64,000 nt of DNA. Origin: Patescibacteria group bacterium (GTDB lineage: Bacteria > Patescibacteriota > Microgenomatia > UBA8517). The position numbers and the translations under genes are program-made. The notes beneath the pieces are model-generated. The model ran no database searches. It was not told where the DNA came from and saw nothing but the letters and a program-made list of their open reading frames with translations. This document shows, piece after piece, positions 27,501 to 35,734 of the stretch (the stretch's first letter is position 1; every line of letters starts with the position of its first letter). The stretch lies in contig DASZQR010000010.1 in assembly GCA_035549555.1 (NCBI GenBank), positions 558,001 through 622,000 on the forward strand, in the 5' to 3' direction.

Positions 27501-28581
27501 CTTCTTGAGAAACCAAAGACATTTTCTCTTTTATAGATCTTTCAAGTCTTAAAAGTCCTGTACGAAATGCATGAGTTGCAACAAGTTCCCCGACACATCG
27601 AAGGCGTCTGTTTGAAAGATGGTCAATATCATCAACTCGTCCAATTCCATTTTGAAGTCCAATTAAATAATGAAGTGTTTGGACAATATCATCTTTTGTA
27701 AGTACCCAGTTTTGTTTATTATTTTCAACATTAAGTCCTAATCTCTTATTAATTTTATATCTTCCAACTTTTCCTAAGTCGTAATGGCGGTTATCAAAGA
27801 AAAGGTTATGGAAAAGTGTTTCTGCATTATCCAAAAGAGCTGGTTCTCCAGGTCGAAGTTTCTTGTAAATTTCAAGAAGTGCATCTTCTCTTGTTCTTGT
27901 TGGATCTTTTTCAATAGTCTTTTGTACATAATTATGATTTCCGTCTTTATTCACATCAGCAAAAATTCTTGTAATTTCATCATTTGAATAAATTCCAAGA
28001 GCGCGAAGTATGGTTGCGGCATTTACCTTTCGGCGTCGATCAATGCGAGCTGAAATAACATCGTTTCGTCCAGTTTCAAATTCAAGCCAGCTTCCGTGAT
28101 GAAGTGGTCTTATTTCTGCTTTATAAAGCATACGGCCGCTTGCTGCATCCAAAGTTCCTGAGAAATATGCTCCTGGGCTTCGAACGATTTGGTTAATAAC
28201 AGTTCTTTCAATTCCATTAATAATAAATGTTCCAACAGTTGTCATTTGTGGAATATTTCCAAAGAAAACTTCCTGTGTGACAGATGCTCCTGTTCTTTTA
28301 TTTGTGAGTGTTGTTTCGACTTTAAATGGAGTTGAGTATGTTATTCCTTTTTCTCTTGCTTCTTTTGGGGTAACTTGAGAGGCTTCAAGAGTATGTTTAC
28401 CAAAAGAAAGTTCCCAATTTTTTCCTGCAAAATCTTCAACTGGAGAAATATTTGTAAGTTCTTCCGAAATTCCTTCTTTTAAAAACCAATCCCAAGATTG
28501 TCTTTGAACCAAAGACAAATCAAGCTCAGGTAAATTGTTTTCTGTTCTGCCAAAATTGCGGCGATTTTGTTTATTTGCCAT
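21580..28581 (-). CDS. rpoBC: RNA polymerase beta-beta' fusion
   Basis: A single 2,333-aa chain holds both large RNA polymerase subunits. Residues 1 to about 1,085 are beta: the start region [18 protein letters not shown], the fork region with [10 protein letters not shown], and the C-terminal [21 protein letters not shown] roughly 25-residue acidic linker follows ([15 protein letters not shown]). From about 1,110 comes beta': [17 protein letters not shown], the first zinc site CYCGKYKR...CDKC near 1,165, the catalytic [14 protein letters not shown] near 1,650, and the second zinc site C-G-T / C-x6-GVCQKC. There is no stop or start signal between them. Fusion is known in Helicobacter and Wolbachia. 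A double-hairpin element is translated near residue 612. rpsL follows in the same operon. Confidence 0.97.
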   Translation of the reverse strand: MANKQNRRNFGRTENNLPELDLSLVQRQSWDWFLKEGISEELTNISPVEDFAGKNWELSFGKHTLEASQVTPKEAREKGITYSTPFKVETTLTNKRTGASVTQEVFFGNIPQMTTVGTFIINGIERTVINQIVRSPGAYFSGTLDAASGRMLYKAEIRPLHHGSWLEFETGRNDVISARIDRRRKVNAATILRALGIYSNDEITRIFADVNKDGNHNYVQKTIEKDPTRTREDALLEIYKKLRPGEPALLDNAETLFHNLFFDNRHYDLGKVGRYKINKRLGLNVENNKQNWVLTKDDIVQTLHYLIGLQNGIGRVDDIDHLSNRRLRCVGELVATHAFRTGLLRLERSIKEKMSLVSQEEKPNPSALINARPLIASLNEFFRSNQLSTILDNTNPLSEIDNLRRVSVLGPGGINRERASFSIRDVNPSQYGRIDPVRSPEGMNIGLVTYLTLYARVNEFGFIETPYKKVDNRKITNEIVYLTADDEEKYYITHNGINIDDSGKITDDRVAIRYAGNFTEGSSKLVQYIDLTPRQVFGASASLIPFLDHDEGNRALMGSNMQCQAVPLVAPSSPVVGTGMEATVASSMGRVVKAEYPGTVSFVDADKIEIKLDKQSLSAKADKKLPDDAVLSRDGKTITYYLTKFWRTSQSTCYNQKAKVVLGQKLNPGDLIIDGPATEDGELALGQNLVVAYASISGYGFEDAILISDRIVKDDLLTSINIREYTADVVETKLGPEVVTKDIPNVSEDQLANLASDGIVVVGAEVHPNDILVGKIAPKGEMELTAEERLLRAIFGEKAREVRDTSLRVPHGEEGIVIDVQVLSKEKGDELAPGVISSVIVKVAQLRKVTVGDKIAGRHGNKGVISKIMPEADMPYLPDGTPVDLVISPLSVLARMNLGQLLECHLGWALDKNHSKASVPVFDKIPESKIHDELKEAGLPVSGKTRLIDGRTGEALSEDTVVGIGYIMKLKHMIEDKTHARSTGPYSLVTQQPLGGKAQMGGQRLGEMEVWALEAHRAAHTLQEMLTIKSDDIVGRAAAFGAIVKGQEIPEAKIPESFKVLVRELNALGLAIDVDGTMAAVTEEHTTDDGVVIQEKKQPVTDPLLKLRELEDLKSLQIKLASEGEIRSWSRGEVTKPETINYRTLKPEKDGLFDERIFGPTRDWECYCGKYKRIRYKGVICDKCGVEVTESRVRRERMGHIALAAPVVHVWFFKGAPSKVSLLLDLPPRAIEQVVYFARYIVMSVDDKKRKEAIDVLIKTREEKIKETREISAERRELIKQDGEDRKGKIANRIKDKEQAALAISEVDLDVRKKETTLVEEEKATIEKTTELFDRMTDLVKKISPFGFLSEDEYDQLSTYDVSDFLEVKMGAEALLIALSKLNLDELSKSLRAELEGLQGKGARYLKVAKRLKLIDGLREAKVSPTSVILKVIPILPPDLRPMVQLAGGRFATSDLNDLYRRVINRNNRLKHLIGLGAPDIILRNEKRMLQEAVDSLIDASQRKAMRRGRGRLALRSLSDMLKGKQGRFRANLLGKRVDYSGRSVIIVGPELNLNQCGLPKEMALEMFKPFVLREVIKREIAPNVKSAKNLLERRPPEVFDILEEITKDHPVLLNRAPTLHKLGILAFYPVLIEGSAIRLHPAVCSGFGADFDGDQMAVHVPLSKKAIEEAKTLMMSDKNLLKTSDGSPVATPASKEMALGVYYFTSLDTRMKASETIFADKAEAIFAYQIGKVALRQQIKVKVDNEVNETTVGRILFNEILPEGFRFVNENVSSGIIKDLVTEAYTKVSQERLVKLIDDIKNLGFVGGTISGLSFAVSDAAIFEGKAKIIKEADKKVDEIEKSFHQGLITNEEKKRSIQQIWIETTEEIADKTWNVIPADSPIRTVIDAKVGRTSRDQIKQLGGMRGLVVDPLGKIVELPVKSNFREGLSVFEYVASGRGSRKGLTDTALKTADAGYLTRRLVDVTHDVLIREEDCGTKDGILIKKSVRGGSFYKRIFGRFDTNGELIDEKRAKELADDANVTEFVVRSPLTCKTRFGVCQKCYGWDLSNKQVVELGMPIGVIAAQSIGEPGTQLTLRTKHSGGVVGADVTQGLPRVEELFESRIPKTVSPISEIAGKVSIKESEDGNVVKVTSVNTKPKEEREYIIAKTNKISVEDGQLIDAGTQLASGYLDIKEILQVRGLGAAQEYLVNELQAVYESQGISINDRHFEIIVRKMCDTVRILTSGDSRFLPEELTDKSTFEEEVEKVIASGGEAATARQIILGVTKRALYTNSWLSSASFEQTTDVLAESALEGSKDRLLGLKENVIIGRLIPIDPKRAALHGQAEPAAV
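26714..26744 (-). repeat. double-hairpin element, copy 5 (inside rpoBC, translated)
   Basis: Gene-sense order: ATAAGC-AAA-GC, hairpin TTGTCAGC / GCTGATAA, loop TAAA. It encodes [11 protein letters not shown] in the beta part, near residue 612. It differs from copy 9 (rpsO-pnp) at a single base over 31. Confidence 0.85.
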
Positions 28582-28595
28582 CAGACGAGAATTAT

Positions 28596-28614
28596 GTCTA
28601 CACTCCAAGTAGAC
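28596..28614 (-). promoter_or_regulatory. leader hairpin holding the rpoBC Shine-Dalgarno
   Basis: On the minus strand GTCTAC pairs with GTAGAC and the loop TTGGAGT contains GGAG. An alternative pairing of AGAC (28596-28599) with GTCT (28583-28586) excludes this hairpin. It would leave GGAG free and about 4 unpaired bases from the ATG. Confidence 0.4.
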
Positions 28615-28623
28615 CTAAGGTCG

Positions 28624-28651
28624 ATTATACATGTATTTTGAAGTCTGTCAA
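28624..28651 (-). promoter_or_regulatory. promoter of the rpoBC-rpsL-rpsG-fusA run
   Basis: TTGACA and TATAAT with a 16-base spacer on the minus strand; the -35 box begins 5 bases before the mltG stop codon. Predicted leader of about 37 bases. Confidence 0.75.
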
Positions 28652-28655
28652 CACC

Positions 28656-29609
28656 CTATTGTAAATACTTCTGTATATTGGCATTATGCTCTTCCAAGGT
28701 TTGAGCAAAATGAAGTTTTCCATCAGAATCTGACAAATAATATAAATACGAAGTGTTCGGTGGGTTTGCTGCTGCTTCCAAAGCAACCAATCCTGGATTA
28801 CTTATTGGTGTCGGCGGAAATCCGGCATTCGTTCTTGTATTGTAAGGCGAATCTAAAGCCAAATCGTCAACTGTTAGATCTTTTTTCCACCAGCCTCCGT
28901 CCGGTTGTTGTCCAAGTGCATATTCCAAGGTCACATCAGATCCAAGCGACATTCCAGAGTTGTAACGGTTCATTAGAACTGATGCAACTCCTCGCATATC
29001 CTCGGCAGTTATCGCTTCTCTCTGAACAATACTGGCCAAAATCACGATATCATTTTTAGAAAGGGGATTGGTTTTATTTTTTGCTGCCTCTGTGTATTGT
29101 TTATTAAAATTATCCGTCATTATCTTCACAATTGTGCTTGCTGTAGCATCTCTTGGAAGTAAATATGTATCAGGGAATAAATATCCCTCATCATTTTTAG
29201 TCAAATTTAAAAATTCCTGTTTATTAAATTTATCAAAGTCAGTAAACTTCTCAGCAATCTCTTCTTTACGAAGTCCTTCAGGAATTGTTACCCAAATTTC
29301 TGTCGGCCCATTTAAAAGCTTGGCAATTATTTGTGGCACCCACTGATTACTGCTCAAATCATAAGATCCAGGTTTAATTTTTCTGGCAGTTTGGGTAACT
29401 TGCGAATAAATTCTAAATGCCGTCGCGCTTTTTATTAAGTTATTTTTGGCTAAATCAATTCCTATTGCACTTGCTGTTTCTCCCTGATCAATCACAAATC
29501 TTTTTGTTTGCGAATTATTATCTTTTGGAGTAAGACCATTAACAAACCAGAAACCGGCAATAACAATTACAATTATAAAGGCCAAAAAAAGTAGAATTAA
29601 CTTCTTCAC
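28656..29609 (-). CDS. mltG: endolytic murein transglycosylase MltG (YceG-like)
   Basis: MltG cuts nascent peptidoglycan and sets glycan-strand length. The 317-aa protein has one N-terminal membrane helix (LILLFLAFIIVIVIAGFWF), a LysM-like region with VIDQGETASAIG, and the YceG catalytic domain with ASIVQREA (the catalytic Glu), VASVLMNRYNSGM and SDVTLEYALG, ending with the SPYNTR...GFPPTPISNPG block. It starts with GTG, and a TATACT box ends 6 bases before it, so it is probably leaderless. Confidence 0.92.
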   Translation of the reverse strand: MKKLILLFLAFIIVIVIAGFWFVNGLTPKDNNSQTKRFVIDQGETASAIGIDLAKNNLIKSATAFRIYSQVTQTARKIKPGSYDLSSNQWVPQIIAKLLNGPTEIWVTIPEGLRKEEIAEKFTDFDKFNKQEFLNLTKNDEGYLFPDTYLLPRDATASTIVKIMTDNFNKQYTEAAKNKTNPLSKNDIVILASIVQREAITAEDMRGVASVLMNRYNSGMSLGSDVTLEYALGQQPDGGWWKKDLTVDDLALDSPYNTRTNAGFPPTPISNPGLVALEAAANPPNTSYLYYLSDSDGKLHFAQTLEEHNANIQKYLQ

Positions 29610-29615
29610 GATAAG

Positions 29616-29621
29616 AGTATA
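29616..29621 (-). promoter_or_regulatory. -10 box for leaderless mltG
   Basis: TATACT on the minus strand ends 6 bases before the GTG start codon of mltG. No strong -35 box is visible. Confidence 0.45.
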
Positions 29622-29627
29622 AACTAT

Positions 29628-29831
29628 TTAAACTTCAGAAAGAAGTGCTCGGCGATATTTGTTTGTTTTTGTTTCATGAACATAAATACGTCCACATTTC
29701 TTGCAAGTTACCTGCTCATTATCCCCTTTAAATTTTTTCTTTGAGCCTTCAGAAAGCGGAGTTCCGCATCCCACACATTTCCCTTGAGAAAGGAGCCATG
29801 CTTGTATTGGAGCAATTACATTCTTAAACAT
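29628..29831 (-). CDS. small zinc-ribbon protein
   Basis: A 67-aa protein with CVGCG near residue 19 and CKKCGRIYVHETKTNKYRR near residue 43, a four-Cys zinc ribbon followed by a basic tail. The function is unknown; such ribbons often bind nucleic acid or ribosomes. I chose ATG giving MFKNVIAPIQAWLL; a TTG 36 bases upstream is an alternative. It lies between the HELGH protein gene and mltG. Confidence 0.75.
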   Translation of the reverse strand: MFKNVIAPIQAWLLSQGKCVGCGTPLSEGSKKKFKGDNEQVTCKKCGRIYVHETKTNKYRRALLSEV

Positions 29832-29878
29832 ATTAATGTAGTTTAACAAATTGAAATCCTTATGCAACCATTAAACTT

Positions 29879-30403
29879 CTATGGGAATCTCTTAGACTCC
29901 CGAGCTTTTGCAAATAACTTTTGTCTCTCTTCTCTATTCATAGATAATGCCCAATCCCAAGCATCCGAATAATATTGAGGATTAATTTCTTTATCTCTTT
30001 CAACATGTTGCCTTGCAATCTCCTCATCACCGTTATAAAACTCACAAAAAATATCAAATAAAACCAAATCAAGAAGTTTGTGATTTACAAAACTCAAGTC
30101 TTCATCATTATCCGCTAGCACATCAATTTCATTATCATCCAAAATAATATGTCCTAATTCATGCATTAATGTTCTTTTTCTTCCCTTATCAATACCAAAA
30201 CAAGAAAGTTGTAAAGGATGAGAATGACTAGTTGGCCCATCAATGATAGTAGCTTCTAAATGATCTTTTGAAAATTTAAGCCCAGTAACTTTTTCTATTG
30301 AAGAAATAATTCTATAACCATCTTTATTCCAAATGTCTTTATAGCTTTCAAATGCCTCAACAATTCTACGATCTTGAGATTTAGGTGTAAAGCTAATCTT
30401 CAT
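29879..30403 (-). CDS. HExxH metallopeptidase-like protein
   Basis: This 174-aa protein has HELGH at residues 81-85, the zinc-binding and catalytic motif of gluzincin/ImmA-type peptidases, followed about 36 residues later by CEFYNGDEE as a possible third ligand. No signal peptide or membrane helix is seen, so it is cytosolic. The C-terminal part (EINPQYYSDAWDWALSM) is helical. Its ATG overlaps the ruvX stop by 4 bases. Family assignment beyond the motif is open; ImmA-like anti-repressor peptidases are one possibility. Confidence 0.7.
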   Translation of the reverse strand: MKISFTPKSQDRRIVEAFESYKDIWNKDGYRIISSIEKVTGLKFSKDHLEATIIDGPTSHSHPLQLSCFGIDKGRKRTLMHELGHIILDDNEIDVLADNDEDLSFVNHKLLDLVLFDIFCEFYNGDEEIARQHVERDKEINPQYYSDAWDWALSMNREERQKLFAKARESKRFP

Positions 30404-30783
30404 AAGTTCAAATCAATAAAATTCTGTAGCATCACTGCTGCTGCATAAGCATCTTCCATTTCTTTTCTTTTTTTCCTCTTTAATCCCGCTGCAAGCGATA
30501 AATTCTGTGCATCTTGAGTTGAAAGTGTTTCATCTGAAAATCTCACCGGAATATTAAACACTTCAAAAATTTTATCTCCAAACTCTTTTGATTTCTCTTC
30601 CATTATTCCTTCAGATAAACCAACAACAACCGTTTCTGGTTTTTCCTTCTCTATTAGTTCTTTTAATTTTTTAAATAGCTCTTCCTGAGTTTCATATCTA
30701 ATCACCACAAGCGGTTCTGCCAATTTCAAAGAGGCAATTGCAACTCCAACTTTTTTTAATCCAAAATCAAAAGCTATTATCAT
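30400..30783 (-). CDS. ruvX: Holliday junction resolvase-like RuvX (YqgF)
   Basis: YqgF/RuvX is an RNase H-fold nuclease implicated in 16S rRNA 5' processing and Holliday junctions. IIAFDFGLKKVGVAIA holds the first catalytic Asp at residue 5; VVVGLSEG gives the second acidic position; RFSDETLST and the late MEDAYAAAVMLQNFI give the final catalytic Asp. 127 aa, slightly short. It lies downstream of the sortase gene, 1 base apart. Confidence 0.9.
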   Translation of the reverse strand: MIIAFDFGLKKVGVAIASLKLAEPLVVIRYETQEELFKKLKELIEKEKPETVVVGLSEGIMEEKSKEFGDKIFEVFNIPVRFSDETLSTQDAQNLSLAAGLKRKKRKEMEDAYAAAVMLQNFIDLNL

Positions 30784-30784
30784 A

Positions 30785-31447
30785 CTAATTCTCTCCTACT
30801 GGCATAATCCTTGCCTTAATTACTCCCCTATAAGTTGTAAGCCCGGGAGGTACACAAGTAACTAAAGTCAAAAACGAATCACTTTCATCCTGAGAAAGCA
30901 CTTGCACGTCAGACGGATCCACTATATATTTTTGCTCAACGCTATATTTATAGGTTATTCCATCATAATTGACCGTTATAATATCTCCTTCATTAAGAGT
31001 TGGAATTGTAGAAAAAATTGTTAAATAATTTTTAGGGTTATAAAAAGCAGGCAAGACGCTATGCCCAAAAATTGTTGTATTACCTATTTGCCCGGGAAGC
31101 GCAGTCCCTGGGTATTGAATCAAAGATTGTGACAAATCCTCTCCTCCAATCGCAACTTTTGCATTAACTATTCCAAGTCTTTGTATTGTAATTGTATAAA
31201 AAGAAACAGGATCATTTGTAAATAAATTAGAAGCTTTAGTCGGAAACCAGGTGGCAGCATCAGTATCATTAATATTTGCATCTGTGTTTATTACACCGTC
31301 AGCTTGTGCAATCGGGGACAAAAAAGTCATTAATTTTGGTGCATTAATTTGATAAGCAACAATTGGGTAGAAAATCCATGCAATCACAATGAATCCCAAA
31401 AATCCGCAAACAGCTCCAATTATTTTAATTCTTTTTTTCTTAATCAT
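30785..31447 (-). CDS. sortase
   Basis: A membrane-anchored transpeptidase that links surface proteins via an LPxTG-like signal. The 220-aa protein has one N-terminal helix (IIGAVCGFLGFIVIAWIFYPI), then the sortase barrel with catalytic His129 in IFGHSVLP, Cys198 in LVTCVPPGL and Arg207 in TTYRGVIKAR. The subclass cannot be fixed by eye (class D/E-like length). Its ATG overlaps the upstream gene's stop. A likely substrate with an LPNSG signal is encoded at 63030-63590. Confidence 0.9.
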   Translation of the reverse strand: MIKKKRIKIIGAVCGFLGFIVIAWIFYPIVAYQINAPKLMTFLSPIAQADGVINTDANINDTDAATWFPTKASNLFTNDPVSFYTITIQRLGIVNAKVAIGGEDLSQSLIQYPGTALPGQIGNTTIFGHSVLPAFYNPKNYLTIFSTIPTLNEGDIITVNYDGITYKYSVEQKYIVDPSDVQVLSQDESDSFLTLVTCVPPGLTTYRGVIKARIMPVGEN

Positions 31448-33543
31448 TTCGCCACAAACTGAATTGTAATATGATCAACTACATGGGGCAAGAAGGGCAG
31501 CTGCAATAATTTTGGAGTCCCCGTTACTTGTACATCCTCAAGCCCTTGTATATTTCCCAAAACATTTTTCAAATCATTTATATTCTTTCCTAAAATTTCC
31601 TGTTTAATTTTGTTTGCATCAGTCACAGGCAGCAAGTTAATTATAAATTGTGTCGATGTTTTACCTGGCTGATAATCAATTGCGTCATCAGTTAATGTAT
31701 AGCCGCTAGGAATTTCGCTTGCAAAAATTTGTTTTGCCAAATTATTCATATCGCTTTTTGTAAAAGTTGTTCCAGTAACTTTTGCACTTTCATTTAATTT
31801 TACAGTACTTGCCTGTGCTCCCACTTTGTTATCAAAAGTCGAAGAACTAATTGTCAAAGCTACAGAGTCAGGTATCAGTAAATTTCCTCCATTCAGTTGC
31901 GATTTCAAATTATTCGTTCCGTTTGTTGTCAGATCTTGTTTCAAATCGTTTTGAAGGCTAGTTGCATCATCGCTTGAAACAGCGGCAACTTCCTGGCTGC
32001 TTCCTCCTGCCAAATCATTTCCATTTTTTGCCTGAATAAGGCTTGATGAAAAATTTCCTACAGTAAAATAAGTTCCGCTTGCCAAATTTGAATCAGCACC
32101 AACTTGTTGGGCTGTTATATTTCCGTTTGCAGAAGAAGCCGCTGCCGCTCCCGAAGCGCTCGCTATTTGTACATCATTATCCAAACTAAAATTAAGGCTT
32201 GATGCAGAAAGAGTTGTCCCAGCAGAAATTGTTGTCGAACCTCCCACATTATAAAAAGTCACGCTTCCTTTAGATGGAGTTCCAACAACTGTCGTTCCAG
32301 TTGTGCTTTTTGTTTTTGAAGAACTGACAGAAGCTATTGCAATTTTCGCAGGAATTGTAAGTGTACTTGCATTAACTCCACTTGCATTAGTATCAAACTT
32401 CACCTGTTTTGTTTCATTTATTTTCTGTGGAGATATGAAAATTGTTACTGTTGCTTTTGGAACAAACCATACATAGCAAAATCCAATTACCAAAATAAAA
32501 AACAAAGCTATTACTCCTACAAACAAAAAGTTTTCTTTTAAAATTCTAGTGTTTTTAAATTTCGGCAATTTAAAGTCCTGCATTTTATTTTTAATTACTT
32601 GCGGTTCAAAATTCTGAATTGTATTTTGAATGTTTTCTTTTACTTCTTGTGGAGTTGTATTAAAGCCATTTCCAAATCCAAGCGATGCAGGATCAACACT
32701 GTCGAATTCGGATTCGAACAAACTCTTTTTACTTTCAGGCTCTGTCACATTATTGATGTCTTCGCTAAGCATCTCAGGCTTATTTTCTTTCGCAGTTTCC
32801 AGGGCTTGCTCAAAAACAATTTCAGTTGCAGTTCCTGTCTCGGCAGCTCCAGCAAGGCTTATTGCCGCCATTTTTGCAGTGGTATTAAAAATTTCCACTT
32901 GTGGGGTGTGTAAAAATTTAATATTTTCATTCGCACGCTCCCAGTCAGCTTTAATTAGCTCCTGTTTAAATTCTTCCAAATCCCCGTCATTACTTCCATA
33001 AACCAAAAATCTAGAAGGCAACGCATCTCCATTCTCAAATCTTGCAAGTCCTTCAGTAACATCGTCAGTAATACTCGTGCTTCTTGCAACATTGACAGAG
33101 CCTGTTAAATTTCCAAGGCGAAATATCGTGACGTCAATACTCTGCGCATAAACTCCCACCAAAATTGCCGAAAGCGGAGTTTTTTCCGTTGATTTTTCAA
33201 AATAAGAAATTGCCTCAGATAAAACTACAAATCCTGTTGGAGTTAAAGAAAGTTTATTGCAAATTAATTTTATTTTCTCAAGATGTGCTTTTTCAATTTG
33301 TCCATCAACAACCCAAGATGCTGAAACTCCAAAGACACATTTTGTCGGTTCTGCAATTTCCTCAGGAAGAAGTTGTACGCAGTTTGATAAAACTTCATCG
33401 GCAGCTTTCACCAAAGTCTCATCATCTTCATATACTACTGGATTTGAGGTACAAACAATCTGAGCACTGCCGTCTTTTACAGTCCAGATAGCAGCCTGAA
33501 GAGAGTTTATCTCCACACATAAAGACCAGAAGTACTCTTGCAT
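31444..33543 (-). CDS. PilM-like actin-fold / baseplate-J-like membrane protein
   Basis: A 699-aa protein in three parts. Residues 1 to about 240 resemble the FtsA/PilM actin-like fold (ILVGVYAQSIDVTIFRLGNL followed by a GLARFENG region). A charged linker follows, then one membrane helix near residue 350 (FLFVGVIALFFILVIGFCYV). The outer part has a baseplate-J-like beta domain (GTPSKGSVTFYNVGG, ISAGTTLSASSLNF) rich in Ser, Thr and Ala. This combination would connect a cytoplasmic ring component to an extracellular scaffold, possibly of the type IV pilus, whose PilN/PilO genes lie at 59705-60863. Those family links are by pattern only. Confidence 0.65.
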   Translation of the reverse strand: MQEYFWSLCVEINSLQAAIWTVKDGSAQIVCTSNPVVYEDDETLVKAADEVLSNCVQLLPEEIAEPTKCVFGVSASWVVDGQIEKAHLEKIKLICNKLSLTPTGFVVLSEAISYFEKSTEKTPLSAILVGVYAQSIDVTIFRLGNLTGSVNVARSTSITDDVTEGLARFENGDALPSRFLVYGSNDGDLEEFKQELIKADWERANENIKFLHTPQVEIFNTTAKMAAISLAGAAETGTATEIVFEQALETAKENKPEMLSEDINNVTEPESKKSLFESEFDSVDPASLGFGNGFNTTPQEVKENIQNTIQNFEPQVIKNKMQDFKLPKFKNTRILKENFLFVGVIALFFILVIGFCYVWFVPKATVTIFISPQKINETKQVKFDTNASGVNASTLTIPAKIAIASVSSSKTKSTTGTTVVGTPSKGSVTFYNVGGSTTISAGTTLSASSLNFSLDNDVQIASASGAAAASSANGNITAQQVGADSNLASGTYFTVGNFSSSLIQAKNGNDLAGGSSQEVAAVSSDDATSLQNDLKQDLTTNGTNNLKSQLNGGNLLIPDSVALTISSSTFDNKVGAQASTVKLNESAKVTGTTFTKSDMNNLAKQIFASEIPSGYTLTDDAIDYQPGKTSTQFIINLLPVTDANKIKQEILGKNINDLKNVLGNIQGLEDVQVTGTPKLLQLPFLPHVVDHITIQFVAK

Positions 33544-33563
33544 TTAATTCATTGTAGCAGAAC

Positions 33564-34898
33564 TTATTTAATTTTAAATTTATCCTCTGAAGATTTCCTT
33601 GAAAGCTCCTGATGTTCGCGAAGCATTTCTTCAAATTTATTTTTATCCAAATTAACTCCTTTTTTTCCAACCAACTCTTGTGTGATTTCAAATGGAAATC
33701 CCTCACTTTGCATCAAATCAAATGCAAATTTTTCATCTATATCTTTAATATCAGTTTTATTTATCCTTTTGACTCCGTTTTCCAAAGCTCTTCCAAACTT
33801 TTCAAGTTCAGAAGTTATTTCAGCTTGCACTTTTACCAAATCTTTTTTATCCAAATATAAAGAATAAATATCAAAAACTTTTTCTACAATAACAAACATT
33901 TCATTAAAATCTTTTTGAGACAAATCAATATTTAAATTTCTCATTTGAAGAGCCGCACGTCGCAGCAATCTTCTTAAAACATATCCTTGCAATTTATTAC
34001 TTGGGGTGACCCCGTTTGCAATCAAAAATGTTGAAGCCTTAATGTGATCTGTAATAATTCTCATTGAAGATTGATAATCTTCATATTTCTTACCAGAAAG
34101 CTCTTCTATTTTTTCAATGACAGGCCAAAATAAATCTGACTTAAAAATATCAGGGTCATTACTTGTTGCAGCAGTTAATCTCTCAAGTCCTCCTCCAAAA
34201 TCCACATTTTTATTTGGAAGCTCTACAAGTTTCCCGTCAACCTTTTTGTACTGGATAAAAACAGAATTCCCAATTTCCAAAAATCTACCACAGTCACAAT
34301 TAGGATGACATTCTTTACCATATTTCGGATCGTGCTTTACGTTTTCAAACTCAAAAAAGATTTCACTATCAGGTCCTCCTACTTCTCCATCTCTCATATT
34401 TTCAGGTGGCCCTGAAATACTCCACCAATTTTTATTTTTATAATAATGAATTCTTTCATCAGAAATTCCCAATTCTCTCCACAATTTATATGTTTCCTCG
34501 TCTTTAGGTACGCTTTCATTTCCTTCATAAAGTGTTACATGAATATTTTCAGGATTAAGTCCAAGTTCTTTTATAATAAATTCCCAAATCCAGGGGATTT
34601 GCTCCTTTTTGAAATAATCTCCTAAACTCCAATTCCCAAGCATTTCAAACAACGTATCGTGTCGATTGTCACCAACCTCTTCAATATCTTGAGATCTAAA
34701 ACAAGGTTGAGAATCTGTTAATCGTTTACCTTCATCATGAGCTTTACCCAAAAGATATGGAACTAATGGTTGCATTCCAGCTGACGTAAACAAAGTAGTT
34801 GGGTCGTCTTTCAAAACAAGCGGAGCAGGTTTAATTATTTTATGTCCTCGTTTTTCAAAAAACTCTAAATATTTTTTACGAACTTCGTTTCCAGTCAT
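33564..34898 (-). CDS. alaS: alanyl-tRNA synthetase, catalytic core only
   Basis: Charges tRNA-Ala. The N-terminal aminoacylation domain is complete: TTLFTSAGMQPLVPYLLG (motif 1 area), FRSQDIEEVGDNRHDTLFEMLGNWS (motif 2), ECHPNCDCGRFLEIGNSVFIQY and the FGGGLERL motif 3, then the tRNA-recognition helices with RRLLRRAALQM. The 444-aa chain ends after EEMLREHQELS, so the editing domain and C-Ala domain of the usual 850-880-aa enzyme are absent. The end is clean with the next gene 20 bases on, arguing against a frameshift. The ATG follows a -10 box by 6 bases (leaderless). Confidence 0.93.
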   Translation of the reverse strand: MTGNEVRKKYLEFFEKRGHKIIKPAPLVLKDDPTTLFTSAGMQPLVPYLLGKAHDEGKRLTDSQPCFRSQDIEEVGDNRHDTLFEMLGNWSLGDYFKKEQIPWIWEFIIKELGLNPENIHVTLYEGNESVPKDEETYKLWRELGISDERIHYYKNKNWWSISGPPENMRDGEVGGPDSEIFFEFENVKHDPKYGKECHPNCDCGRFLEIGNSVFIQYKKVDGKLVELPNKNVDFGGGLERLTAATSNDPDIFKSDLFWPVIEKIEELSGKKYEDYQSSMRIITDHIKASTFLIANGVTPSNKLQGYVLRRLLRRAALQMRNLNIDLSQKDFNEMFVIVEKVFDIYSLYLDKKDLVKVQAEITSELEKFGRALENGVKRINKTDIKDIDEKFAFDLMQSEGFPFEITQELVGKKGVNLDKNKFEEMLREHQELSRKSSEDKFKIK

Positions 34899-34904
34899 GA
34901 AGCT

Positions 34905-34910
34905 ATTATA
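34905..34910 (-). promoter_or_regulatory. -10 box of alaS, inside the repeat element
   Basis: TATAAT on the minus strand ends 6 bases before the alaS ATG. Five of its bases form the closing arm of double-hairpin copy 6, so the element supplies the promoter's -10. Confidence 0.6.
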
Positions 34911-34937
34911 ACACGCAGTGTTACAAGCTCAGCTTAT
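34906..34937 (-). repeat. double-hairpin element, copy 6 (before alaS)
   Basis: Gene-sense order: ATAAGC-TGA-GC, then TTGTAACAC / GTGTTATAA with loop TGC, a nine-pair stem. It begins 2 bases after the stop of the small membrane-protein gene and ends 7 bases before the alaS ATG. Confidence 0.85.
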
Positions 34938-34939
34938 AC

Positions 34940-35245
34940 CTATCCTAAAATAATTAATCCAATCAGTCCAATAACTGCAAAGGCAAATATACAGGCTGCT
35001 GTATACATCACAGTTTCAATTGCTTGCGTTTTCTTACCGGCAAAAAACAATAAATAAGGTTTATAAAATACAATCAAAGCACATATAAGTGCAGATGCAC
35101 AAAAAAGAGTTAAAACTACAATCGGAGTCAAAAACGAATCTTGTTTTGGCAAAAATTTATTTGCTTGTCCAAAGAAAAGTCCAACAGCTAAACAATATAA
35201 AGTTACGCCAGCAGCTTGAAGTAATCCTTGTTTCCTTGTATCCAT
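34940..35245 (-). CDS. small multipass membrane protein
   Basis: A 101-aa protein with three hydrophobic helices (AAGVTLYCLAVGLFFG; SFLTPIVVLTLFCASALICALIVFY; TVMYTAACIFAFAVIGLIGLIIL). No charged or catalytic motif within the helices; I do not recognise a family. It is upstream of alaS on the same strand and divergent from the secreted repeat-protein gene. Confidence 0.75.
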   Translation of the reverse strand: MDTRKQGLLQAAGVTLYCLAVGLFFGQANKFLPKQDSFLTPIVVLTLFCASALICALIVFYKPYLLFFAGKKTQAIETVMYTAACIFAFAVIGLIGLIILG

Positions 35246-35252
35246 TTAATAT

Positions 35253-35707
35253 ATTGTAAATCATATAAGCATCGGAGTAGTAGTTCTTTTAGTTGCAGTT
35301 TTCTAACTAGTCATATAACCTCAGAAAAACCACCAACTCAAACAAGTATCGAAACTAGTCCTAATACGCAAACAGACTCAAGCAATATTTACTTAACCAA
35401 AACTAATGCGTCATATGGAAATTACATGACAGATTTCGCAGGCATGACTCTTTATACTTATGCCAAAGATACAAACGGAGTTAGCAATTGCACAGGAGGT
35501 TGCTTGCAAGCTTGGCCAGCATATTCTTCAAAAGCAACAGCCCAAGGGAGTTTTCCAGACGGAATTACAGTCATAACAAGAAGTGATGATGATGGCAGCA
35601 AACAATTTGCGTGGCGTGGAATGCCTCTCTACTACTTTGCAAGTGATAAAAATCCAGGAGATATTACAGGCAACGGTGTCGATGGTTTCAATATAGTCAA
35701 ACTTTAG
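35253..35707 (+). CDS. secreted/lipoprotein-like repeat protein (COG4315 type), frameshifted N-terminus
   Basis: The C-terminal domain from about 35400 has the repeats of the COG4315 secreted lipoprotein family: FAGMTLYTYAKD-TNGVSNCTGGCLQAWPAY and WRGMPLYYFASDKNPGD. An expected N-terminal hydrophobic helix (ISIGVVVLLVAVF) is encoded just upstream but in another frame, ending at a TAA at 35304. One extra T in the TTTT run at 35299-35302 would join it to LTSHITSEKPP. No ATG, GTG or TTG opens the helix frame. Either the gene is decaying or the sequence lost bases here. The start coordinate is therefore approximate. Function of the family is unknown. Confidence 0.6.
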
Positions 35708-35722
35708 AACTTCAATTTCGTC

Positions 35723-35728
35723 TATAAT
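35723..35728 (+). promoter_or_regulatory. -10 box for the leaderless P-type ATPase gene
   Basis: TATAAT ends 6 bases before the ATG of the P-type ATPase. Confidence 0.6.
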
Positions 35729-35734
35729 TAATTT

